Of a stretch of 5,518 bases of DNA, positions 1 to 4,999 are shown piece by piece. The first letter of the stretch is position 1. The number at the start of each line of letters is the position of its first letter. The stretch covers positions 1-5,518 of the forward strand of contig DATNNN010000016.1 in NCBI GenBank assembly GCA_035601815.1, in the 5' to 3' direction. The position numbers and the translations under genes were made by a program. The notes beneath the pieces are model-generated. The model saw nothing but the letters and a program-made list of their open reading frames with translations. It was not told the DNA's origin and did no database searches. The stretch is from DATNNN01 sp035601815. GTDB lineage: Bacteria > Pseudomonadota > Alphaproteobacteria > Rhizobiales > Xanthobacteraceae.

Positions 1-146
1 TGGGCACGATCGCGGTCGCCTGCGCGCTCGGCTATCTCGATTTCCGCTTCGCGGGAAGGTGGCGCGCAACGCATCCGCGCCTGGTGCGATGGCTCGACGA
101 TTTCGCCGCCGAGGTGCCGGCTTTCGCCGAAACGACGCCGAGCTAG
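1..146 (+). CDS. Glutathione S-transferase-like protein, C-terminal fragment (5' end outside window)
   Basis: This frame is open from the window edge and ends at the TAG at 144-146, giving 47 complete codons. The fragment reads GTIAVACALGYLDFRF, then WRATHPRLVRWLDDFAA and VPAFAETTPS. This is the typical end of the all-helical C-terminal domain of bacterial glutathione S-transferases: a helix of the type 'IA.A.AL.YLDFR', then 'W...HP.L..W...F..RP.F..T.P'. Full-length family members are cytosolic proteins of roughly 200-230 residues that conjugate glutathione to electrophiles or act as glutathione-dependent reductases or isomerases. The glutathione-binding thioredoxin-fold domain lies upstream of the window, so subclass and substrate cannot be judged. 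The gene converges on the first omp gene with 73 bp between the stop codons. Confidence 0.8.
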   Translation, partial: GTIAVACALGYLDFRFAGRWRATHPRLVRWLDDFAAEVPAFAETTPS

Positions 147-162
147 CCGCGGTTTGCGCTGG

Positions 163-200
163 CCAAAAAACAAAAGCCCCGGGCTTGCGCCCGGGGCTCT
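163..200 (-). terminator. Intrinsic terminator of the first omp gene
   Basis: A perfect 10-bp stem (AGCCCCGGGC at 175-184, GCCCGGGGCT at 189-198) encloses a 4-nt loop. Read on the - strand, the hairpin is followed directly by a T-rich tract (TTTTGTTTTTT, complement of 165-175). It starts about 20 bp past the omp stop codon. On the + strand the hairpin is followed by CTTCAGTTTC, a poor U tract, so its main job is to end omp transcription; it could still weakly stop read-through from the convergent GST gene. Confidence 0.9.
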
Positions 201-219
201 TCAGTTTCGGGATTGCGGA

Positions 220-903
220 TCAGAACTTGTAGTTCACGCCTGCGCGGACAATGTGCAGTCGCGTCCAATCTGTAAAGATGACCGGGGGCGCCCCGCAAGC
301 CGCGACCACGCATTCGTTAGCCCCGTCGAGAGTCACAAAAAGGTATTCCGCCTTGAGCGACCAGCCGCCGCCAAGCGCTCCTTCGAGACCGGCACCGACG
401 GTGAAACCCGGCACGGTTGTGGTAATGTTAGCCGAGCCAATGAAGGCCGGAAGGAAGTTGAAATTGTGGATCTCGGCCCAGGCGGCGCCGCCGGTGATAT
501 AAAACAGTAGCGGACCGTTGATGTGGCCGATGCGTCCGCGCGCGGTGGCCAACCAATTCACTCTTTGCGAGCAGCCCGGGCAAACGGCGGTGCCGCGCTG
601 TTCCATGCCCGTCCACGACCAGTCGCCTTCGATACCAAACAGCCACGGCGTACCGGGAACCTGCCAATTCCAGCCGAGCGTGCCGCCGACCTCGCCGCCA
701 GTCCCCACCGCAGTACCGGTGCTAACGAAGGTAAAGTTAAATTGGGTGTGCTGCCACCCGGCCCCGGCTTGCACACCAACGTAGAAGCCAGTCCACGTCC
801 AGATCGGAGGCGGCGCCGCCTTCAATGGATAGTCTGCGGCCACGGCCGGCAGGGCCGCGACTGACAGCGCGCCCGCAAGCGCCAATCCTAGAAACTTTTT
901 CAT
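220..903 (-). CDS. Outer-membrane beta-barrel protein, Omp25/RopB-like (227 aa), with loop cysteines
   Basis: This is a probable 8-stranded outer-membrane barrel of the OmpA-like 'OMP_b-brl' type found in many copies in Rhizobiales. A Sec signal peptide (MKKFLGLALAGALSVAALPA, then VAA) precedes a mature start 'ADYPLKAAPPP', a proline-rich linker. Strands alternate aromatic and small residues: about 38-51 (WTGFYVGVQAGAGW), 71-82, 86-99, 114-128, 131-145, 163-179, 181-192 and 216-227. The protein ends in NYKF, the terminal Phe expected for BAM recognition. The start chosen is the ATG at 903, because GGAGGGAG (complement of 910-917) lies 6-9 nt before it; an in-frame ATG 18 bp further upstream would put that site inside the gene. 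Unusual features are four cysteines, C108-P-G-C111 and C198-x4-C203, both pairs in predicted surface loops. The exact role (porin-like, structural or host interaction) cannot be told from sequence. Confidence 0.88.
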   Translation of the reverse strand: MKKFLGLALAGALSVAALPAVAADYPLKAAPPPIWTWTGFYVGVQAGAGWQHTQFNFTFVSTGTAVGTGGEVGGTLGWNWQVPGTPWLFGIEGDWSWTGMEQRGTAVCPGCSQRVNWLATARGRIGHINGPLLFYITGGAAWAEIHNFNFLPAFIGSANITTTVPGFTVGAGLEGALGGGWSLKAEYLFVTLDGANECVVAACGAPPVIFTDWTRLHIVRAGVNYKF

Positions 904-909
904 GTTGGA

Positions 910-917
910 CTCCCTCC
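910..917 (-). promoter_or_regulatory. Ribosome binding site of the first omp gene (decides its start)
   Basis: The - strand reads GGAGGGAG here, a strong Shine-Dalgarno match 6 nt (GGGAG) or 9 nt (GGAGG) before the ATG whose first base is 903. It favours the MKKFLGLA start, which also begins a normal signal peptide, over the upstream in-frame ATG at 921. Confidence 0.8.
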
Positions 918-950
918 GCATTAAATCCCGGCTGTTTTCTTAGCATCGTG

Positions 951-979
951 AATAGCCTCTGACGATTGCATTTATGCAA
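951..979 (-). promoter_or_regulatory. Possible promoter/operator upstream of the first omp gene
   Basis: A perfect palindrome, TTGCAT-TT-ATGCAA (966-979), lies 63-76 bp upstream of the omp ATG. Read on the - strand its first half, TTGCAT, resembles a -35 element, with a weak -10-like GCTATT 17 bp further on (complement of 951-956). The surrounding 983-1034 stretch is clearly AT-rich compared with the rest of the window, as expected near a promoter. The -10 match is poor (3 of 6), so the exact promoter position is uncertain. Confidence 0.3.
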
Positions 980-1071
980 CAGTGGCTGGAAAACTAGGTT
1001 TTACGATACAAAACAATGAGTTAATTAGAAAAATCCGGTGCTGAATCGGTGGACGACGAGCGAATTCAGCC

Positions 1072-1100
1072 CCGATTTTCGCGAGTTAGGTGAGAATCGG
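1072..1100. repeat. Inverted repeat CCGATTTTC / GAGAATCGG in the inter-omp gap
   Basis: The arms at 1072-1080 and 1092-1100 pair over 9 positions, one of them a T·G wobble on the + strand, around an 11-nt loop. GAATCGG also occurs at 1043-1049, so the same short word is present three times in 58 bp, twice in one orientation and once in the other. A second inverted pair, GCTGAAT (1040-1046) and ATTCAGC (1064-1070), overlaps it. The arms are 140-200 bp upstream of the first omp gene and just past the terminator of the second. Function unknown. Confidence 0.5.
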
Positions 1101-1114
1101 CCGGTAGAGAATTC

Positions 1115-1145
1115 GGAAAAGCCCCAGGCTTACGCCCGGGGCTCT
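1115..1145 (-). terminator. Intrinsic terminator of the second omp gene
   Basis: The stem AGCCCCAGGC (1120-1129) and GCCCGGGGCT (1134-1143) encloses a 4-nt loop and is followed on the - strand by TTTT (complement of 1117-1120). The single non-Watson-Crick position forms a G·U pair in the - strand RNA but an A·C mismatch in + strand RNA, so it folds as a full 10-bp stem only in the omp transcript. It begins about 30 bp after the stop codon and is nearly identical to the terminator at 163-200. Confidence 0.85.
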
Positions 1146-1174
1146 TAAACTCCGAGGTTGGAATCTCGGCGAGA

Positions 1175-1792
1175 TCAGAACTTGTAGTTCATGCCCGCGC
1201 GCAGCAAGCCGGTGGTGAATCCCACATTGATGGGGCCGAGCACCGATCCGTAGGTGTCGTGGCCGAGGTCCATGTAGATATATTCGATTCGGGCGCTGAG
1301 CTGCGGCGCCACCATCGCCTCGATGCCGCCGCCGAGGGCCCAGCCCCATTGTGTCTGCTTATTGGTTAGACCGCCGATCGTGAGATCGCCGCGGCCATAG
1401 CCGAGACCGCCCGTCCCGTACAACAACACGCGGTCGGCTGCGTAACCCACGCGCCCGCGCACGCTGCCGAGATAGTCGGCGCCGAACCTGACGCCTCCGG
1501 CCCTGCCGTCGATTCCGGAAATCGAAAGGTCGGTTTCCACGCCGAGCACGAGGCCGCCGTTGACCTGATAGTTGAAGCCCAGCTGGCCGCCGCCGATGAA
1601 GCCCGAGGTGGAGACGCCCGCTCCCGTGCCCCAGCCGTAACCGCCGTGGCCGCCGATATAGAAGCCCGTCCAGTTGAACAGCGGCGCGGCCACCAGCGGA
1701 TCGGCATACGTGGGAGGCCGGCGCGGATAGTCGGCGGCGAAGGCGGGTGCTGCCAGCATCACGAGGGCCGCCGCCACGATCATCTTCTTCAT
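1175..1792 (-). CDS. Outer-membrane beta-barrel protein, Omp25/RopB-like (205 aa)
   Basis: This is a paralogue of the neighbouring omp gene. A Sec signal peptide, MKKMIVAAALVMLAAPAFA, is followed by the mature start ADYPRRPPTYADP, a short proline-rich linker, then barrel strands beginning NWTGFYIGGHGGYGWG at residues 40-55. Further strands are visible at about 64-76, 81-93, 101-117, 121-134, 148-161, 164-175 and 195-205, so eight in all, ending LRAGMNYKF with a terminal Phe. Segments shared with the first Omp are WTGFY(I/V)G, RGR(V/I)G, LL(F)Y.TGG and RAG.NYKF. There are no cysteines, unlike its neighbour. The start is supported by GGAG (complement of 1801-1804) 8 nt before the ATG. It has its own terminator and is divergent from uvrC. 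Alphaproteobacteria often carry large families of such proteins; assigning a specific role or symbol would be a guess. Confidence 0.9.
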   Translation of the reverse strand: MKKMIVAAALVMLAAPAFAADYPRRPPTYADPLVAAPLFNWTGFYIGGHGGYGWGTGAGVSTSGFIGGGQLGFNYQVNGGLVLGVETDLSISGIDGRAGGVRFGADYLGSVRGRVGYAADRVLLYGTGGLGYGRGDLTIGGLTNKQTQWGWALGGGIEAMVAPQLSARIEYIYMDLGHDTYGSVLGPINVGFTTGLLRAGMNYKF

Positions 1793-1800
1793 ACGCGGAA

Positions 1801-1804
1801 CTCC
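1801..1804 (-). promoter_or_regulatory. Ribosome binding site of the second omp gene
   Basis: The - strand reads GTGGAGTTCC, placing GGAG 8 nt before the ATG whose first base is 1792. This agrees with a start that gives a complete signal peptide. Confidence 0.65.
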
Positions 1805-1891
1805 ACGACTGCTACTGATTGAATTATTGCGGCGATACGTAAACTTCGATGCAAATTAAGTCGTAACCAGCCAAGCCCGCCAGCTGAACCT

Positions 1892-1920
1892 GCCGTCATG
1901 CCTAATAAACCGTTGACGGC
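1892..1920. promoter_or_regulatory. Operator-like inverted repeat in the omp2/uvrC divergent gap
   Basis: GCCGTCA (1892-1898) and TGACGGC (1914-1920) are perfect inverted arms separated by 15 nt, with centres 22 bp apart, about two helical turns, as expected for a dimeric regulator binding one DNA face. It sits 100 bp upstream of the omp2 ATG and about 118 bp upstream of uvrC. The right arm overlaps a -35-like TTGACG (1913-1918) oriented toward uvrC. No alphaproteobacterial LexA box (GTTC-N7-GTTC) was seen nearby. Function is inferred from shape and place only. Confidence 0.3.
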
Positions 1921-1968
1921 GGCGCACACGCGGCCTGATCGCGGCGAAAGCGCGGCGTTTCAACCCTC

Positions 1969-1994
1969 GGGAAGCCGCTCGCGGCTTGCTTCCC
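1969..1994 (+). other. Potential hairpin in the uvrC leader
   Basis: GGGAAG (1969-1974) can pair with CTTCCC (1989-1994), continued inward by CCG/CGG around a CTCG loop with a 4-nt bulge. An alternative fold pairs AAGCCG (1972-1977) with CGGCTT (1982-1987). It lies 44 nt before the uvrC start. No T tract follows, so it is not an intrinsic terminator. It may be only a by-product of high GC. Confidence 0.3.
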
Positions 1995-2037
1995 GCCGCT
2001 GCTGGCGAGGCCGCGGCTGAACGCCTAGGTTTGCCGC

Positions 2038-4017
2038 ATGGATCGCGACCGCCTCGACGTCGACCCCGAGATCGAGCCCGAAAGCGCCCCCGCCGAGGAA
2101 GAAGAGGACAGCGATTCGGCGCCCGCCATCGTCGAGGACCCGCCCGAGCCGTTGCCCGCCGCCGAGCATGTCGCCACCGGCGCGCTGGTGATCCGCGAGC
2201 ACGCGCGGCTCGCGCCCACCGGTCCCGGCGTCTACCGCATGCTCGACGCCAAGGGCGACGTTCTCTACGTCGGCAAGGCCAAGAACGTGCAGAAGCGCGT
2301 CGGCGCCTATGCCCGCAAATACGGTCACGCCATCCGCACCGCCCGCATGATCGCGGCGACGGCGCGCATGGAGTTCATCTCCACCGCCACCGAGACCGAG
2401 GCGCTCTTGCTCGAGGCGAATCTGATCAAGCGCTTTCGCCCGCGCTTCAACGTGCTCTTGCGCGACGACAAGTCGTTTCCCTACATCCTGATCACCAACG
2501 ACCACGTAGCGCCGCAAATCCTCAAGCACCGCGGCGCGCGCAACCGGCCCGGCGATTATTACGGCCCGTTCGCCGCCGCCGGTGCCGTCGCGCGCACGCT
2601 GAACGCGCTCGAGCGCGCGTTCCTGCTGCGCTCGTGCTCGAACGCCTTCTACGAGAGCCGCACCCGGCCGTGCCTCTTGTTCCAGATCAAGCGTTGCAGC
2701 GCGCCATGCACCGGCGAGATCTCCCACACCGAGTACGGCGAGCTCGTCGACGAAGCCCGCAACTTTCTCTCCGGCAAGAGCAACGCGGTGAAGGAGCAAC
2801 TCGCCGCCGAGATGGAGCAGGCGTCGAACGCCCAAGACTTCGAACGCGCCGCGGCGCTGCGCGACCGCCTCGCCGCGCTTTCGGCGATCCAGTCGCACCA
2901 GGGCATCCACCCGCGCTCGACCGAGGAGGCCGACATCTTCGCCTGCCACCAACAGGGCGGCGTCACCTGCATCGAGGTGTTCTTCATCCGCAACTACCAG
3001 AACTGGGGCGACCGCGCATTCTTCCCGCGCGCCGACCGCAGCCTCGATGCTGCCGAAGTGCTCGAGAGCTTCCTCGCCCAGTTCTACGACAACAAGCCCT
3101 GCCCGCGGCTCGTCCTCGTCTCGCACGATTTTCCCGACCGCGGGCTCCTCGCCGAAGCGCTTTCCACGCGCGCCGGCTACCGGGTCGAGGTGGCGTTGCC
3201 GCAGCGCGGCGAGAAGCGCGAGCTCATGGACCAGGCGCTGGTGAACGCGCGCGCGGCGCTGGAGCGGCGTCTCGCCGAGTCGTCGACCCAAGCGCGGTTG
3301 CTCAAGGCGCTGGCTGAGACGCTGGGGCTCGCGACGCCGCCGCGGCGCATCGAGGTCTATGACGTAAGCCACATCCAGGGTTCGAACCCGGTGGGCGTCA
3401 TGATCGTCGCCGCGGCCGATGGCTTGGTGAAGAATCAGTACCGCAAGTTCAACATCAAATCCGCCGACCTCAGCCCGGGCGACGACACGGCCATGATGCG
3501 GGAGATGCTGCGGCGGCGCTTTACACGCCTCAAGGACGTGGCGCGCGGCGACGACGCGGACTCGCCGTGGCCCGATTTCGTGATCCTCGACGGCGGCGCC
3601 GGCCAGCTCGCCGCGGCGCAGGAGATCCTCGGCGAGCTCGGCATCGCCGGCGTGCCGCTCCTCGCCGTCGCCAAGGGGCTCGACCGCGACGCCGGCCGGG
3701 AAACCTTCCACATGCCCGGGCGCGAGCCGTTCCGGCTGCCGCCGCGCGATCCGGTGCTCTATTTCATCGAGCGCCTGCGCGACGAGGCCCACCGCTTCGC
3801 GATTGGCTCCCACCGGGTGCGCCGCAAGCGCGACATCGCGAGCGGCGGCCTGCAGGAAATTCCCGGGGTGGGGCCTATCCGCAAGCGCGCGCTGCTGCGT
3901 CACTTCGGCACCCTGACGGCGATCGAGCGCGCGGCGCTCTCCGACCTCGAGAAGGTCCCCGGAATCAACGCCGGAACGGCCAAGGCGATCCACGACTTCT
4001 TCCATGCGGACGGCTGA
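2038..4017 (+). CDS. uvrC: Excinuclease ABC subunit C (UvrC, 659 aa)
   Basis: UvrC is the nuclease of bacterial nucleotide excision repair: recruited by UvrB at a lesion, it cuts 3' and then 5' of the damage. Domains run in standard order. An acidic tail (1-45) is followed by the GIY-YIG nuclease (about 60-145: PGVYRM at 63-68, YVGK at 77-80, R87, Glu126, Asn138). Next come a cysteine cluster C200-x11-C212-x7-C220-x3-C224, with the spacing of the E. coli UvrC iron-sulfur ligands, and the UVR/UvrB-binding helix pair (about 251-285). The RNase H-like nuclease follows, with D442 in YDVSHIQG, the DD pair 482-483, D518 in ILDGGAGQL and H585 in DEAHRF. Tandem helix-hairpin-helix motifs (about 605-655: IPGVGP, VPGINAG) end the protein. 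All catalytic positions are intact. E. coli UvrC is about 610 residues; the excess is mainly the N-terminal tail. The start ATG has only a weak AGG 8 nt upstream, and the only plausible alternative is a GTG at 2188 without a visible ribosome binding site. Confidence 0.97.
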   Translation: MDRDRLDVDPEIEPESAPAEEEEDSDSAPAIVEDPPEPLPAAEHVATGALVIREHARLAPTGPGVYRMLDAKGDVLYVGKAKNVQKRVGAYARKYGHAIRTARMIAATARMEFISTATETEALLLEANLIKRFRPRFNVLLRDDKSFPYILITNDHVAPQILKHRGARNRPGDYYGPFAAAGAVARTLNALERAFLLRSCSNAFYESRTRPCLLFQIKRCSAPCTGEISHTEYGELVDEARNFLSGKSNAVKEQLAAEMEQASNAQDFERAAALRDRLAALSAIQSHQGIHPRSTEEADIFACHQQGGVTCIEVFFIRNYQNWGDRAFFPRADRSLDAAEVLESFLAQFYDNKPCPRLVLVSHDFPDRGLLAEALSTRAGYRVEVALPQRGEKRELMDQALVNARAALERRLAESSTQARLLKALAETLGLATPPRRIEVYDVSHIQGSNPVGVMIVAAADGLVKNQYRKFNIKSADLSPGDDTAMMREMLRRRFTRLKDVARGDDADSPWPDFVILDGGAGQLAAAQEILGELGIAGVPLLAVAKGLDRDAGRETFHMPGREPFRLPPRDPVLYFIERLRDEAHRFAIGSHRVRRKRDIASGGLQEIPGVGPIRKRALLRHFGTLTAIERAALSDLEKVPGINAGTAKAIHDFFHADG

Positions 4018-4065
4018 AGAATTGAACGCATTGACGGCGGCGGCGGGCGGGTGTCTGTCTCACCC

Positions 4066-4071
4066 AAGGAG
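4066..4071 (+). promoter_or_regulatory. Ribosome binding site of pgsA (decides its start)
   Basis: AAGGAG lies 6 nt before the ATG at 4078 and 3 nt before an adjacent in-frame ATG at 4075. The better spacing favours 4078. A GTG at 4051 would put this site inside the gene and is therefore unlikely. A 5-bp hairpin (GGGTG 4049-4053, CACCC 4061-4065) abuts the site. Confidence 0.75.
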
Positions 4072-4077
4072 CGGATG

Positions 4078-4707
4078 ATGGATAGAACCGCCCCGGCCAC
4101 GCGCCCCATGACCGCCACGCGCGCCAACGGATCGGCGCTGGCGGTGCCCAATCTTCTGACCTACGCGCGCATCGCCGCGGTGCCGCTGATCGCCGCGTGC
4201 CTGTTCTGGGTCGCCGTGTTCGAGGGCGGCCTGTGGCTGCGCTGGATTGCGCTCACGATCTTCATCGCGGCGGCGGTGACCGATCTCCTCGACGGCTGGT
4301 ACGCCCGCGCTTTCGGCCAGCTCACCGCGCTCGGCCGCGTGCTCGACCCCATCGCCGACAAGCTCCTGGTCGGCGCCTGCCTGTTCATGCTCGCCGCCGA
4401 CGACACGATCAAAGGATGGTCGCTGTGGGCGGCGCTCATCATCCTGTGCCGCGAGATTCTGGTCTCCGGCCTGCGCGAGTTTCTGGCCGAGGTGCGCGTG
4501 AGCGTGCCGGTGACCCAGCTCGCCAAGTGGAAGACCGTGCTGCAGCTCGTCGCCGTCGGTTTTCTGCTGGCGGGTCCCGCCGGCGAGCAGATCATCCCGG
4601 GGACGACGCTGATCGGGCTCACGCTGTTGTGGATCTCGGCGGTGCTGACGCTCTACACCGGCATGGATTATTTCCGCGCCGGCGCTCACCACCTCGTGGA
4701 CCACTGA
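4078..4707 (+). CDS. pgsA: CDP-diacylglycerol--glycerol-3-phosphate 3-phosphatidyltransferase (209 aa)
   Basis: PgsA is an inner-membrane enzyme that joins CDP-diacylglycerol and sn-glycerol-3-phosphate to make phosphatidylglycerophosphate and CMP, the committed step to phosphatidylglycerol and cardiolipin. The CDP-alcohol phosphatidyltransferase signature D-x2-D-G-x2-A-R-x8-G-x3-D-x3-D is perfect: D69, D72, G73, A76-R77, G86, D90, D94. These aspartates bind the metal and CDP group. Other PgsA-like segments are VPNLLTYARI (23-32), which begins the first membrane helix, and CREILVSGLREFLAE (124-138). About six hydrophobic segments fit the fold (roughly 28-50, 55-72, 96-107, 114-131, 153-167, 176-196). 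Among relatives (PgsA, PssA, cardiolipin synthase-type) these segments favour PgsA. The gene lies 60 bp after uvrC with no good terminator or promoter between, and its TGA overlaps the moaD ATG by one base, so co-transcription is likely. Confidence 0.93.
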   Translation: MDRTAPATRPMTATRANGSALAVPNLLTYARIAAVPLIAACLFWVAVFEGGLWLRWIALTIFIAAAVTDLLDGWYARAFGQLTALGRVLDPIADKLLVGACLFMLAADDTIKGWSLWAALIILCREILVSGLREFLAEVRVSVPVTQLAKWKTVLQLVAVGFLLAGPAGEQIIPGTTLIGLTLLWISAVLTLYTGMDYFRAGAHHLVDH

Positions 4708-4958
4708 TGAAGCTCGTTTACTTCGCCTGGATTCGCGAGCGCGTCGGCAAGCCCGAGGAGGAAATCGCGCTGCCCGCCTCGGTCGTGACCGTGGGCGAGC
4801 TCATCGAATGGCTGAAGGGCCGCGGCGAGGAATATGCGCACGCCTTCGACAACCCCAAGGTGGTGCGCGCGGCGATCGACAAGGTGCATGCCCGCGCCGA
4901 GGCCAAGATCGCAGGCGCCCGCGAGGTCGCCTTGTTTCCGCCCATGACCGGCGGCTGA
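4707..4958 (+). CDS. moaD: Molybdopterin synthase sulfur carrier subunit MoaD (83 aa)
   Basis: MoaD is a small cytosolic ubiquitin-like protein. Its C-terminal glycine is adenylated by MoeB, turned into a thiocarboxylate, and donates sulfur to cyclic pyranopterin monophosphate inside the MoaD2-MoaE2 molybdopterin synthase. The length is typical of the family. The first strand, MKLVYFAWIRERVG, matches the MoaD start, and the protein ends in EVALFPPMTGG with the obligatory terminal Gly-Gly exposed, which separates it from ThiS-like proteins by its FPP..GG ending and from longer MoaD fusions by length. The ATG shares one base with the pgsA stop (TGATG), so translation is probably coupled; the weak GTGGA at 4696-4700 inside pgsA may act as ribosome binding site. 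moaE follows at once, which fits the shared complex. Confidence 0.95.
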   Translation: MKLVYFAWIRERVGKPEEEIALPASVVTVGELIEWLKGRGEEYAHAFDNPKVVRAAIDKVHARAEAKIAGAREVALFPPMTGG

Positions 4959-4988
4959 AAGCCCCTGCATTGCGCCGCGACCGGGAGT

Positions 4989-4992
4989 AGGA
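4989..4992 (+). promoter_or_regulatory. Ribosome binding site of moaE
   Basis: AGGA stands 7 nt before the ATG at 5000, within GGGAGTAGGATC. It is the only good site in the 41-bp moaD-moaE gap and supports the chosen moaE start. Confidence 0.6.
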
Positions 4993-4999
4993 TCGCCTG

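Noticed and set aside
904..921. Upstream ATG (first base 921) for the first omp gene
   Set aside because: It would add MRRESN before the signal peptide and bury the GGAGGGAG ribosome binding site within the coding sequence.
1793..2037. SOS (LexA) box for uvrC
   Set aside because: No GTTC-N7-GTTC or its complement is present. Isolated GAAC words near 1886 and 2019 lack a partner at the right spacing.
1986..3317. A 443-codon + strand frame overlapping uvrC
   Set aside because: It is extremely rich in Arg, Ala and Pro, with no recognisable fold, and is the out-of-frame reading of uvrC. A smaller one at 3567-4025 is rejected for the same reason.
1960..4005. A 681-codon open frame antisense to nearly all of uvrC
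   Set aside because: It mirrors the codon structure of uvrC in GC-rich DNA, is dominated by Arg, Ala, Glu and Gly without domain signatures, and overlaps a gene with every catalytic residue intact. Such antisense frames are expected by-products of G/C third positions.
4051..4077. GTG at 4051 as the pgsA start
   Set aside because: The strong AAGGAG at 4066-4071 would lie inside the gene, no site precedes 4051, and the nine extra residues add nothing family-like.
4060..4704. A 214-codon frame antisense to pgsA
   Set aside because: It is a mirror of pgsA codon bias, with low-complexity His/Arg/Gln/Glu content and no signal of its own; pgsA has a perfect family signature on the other strand.
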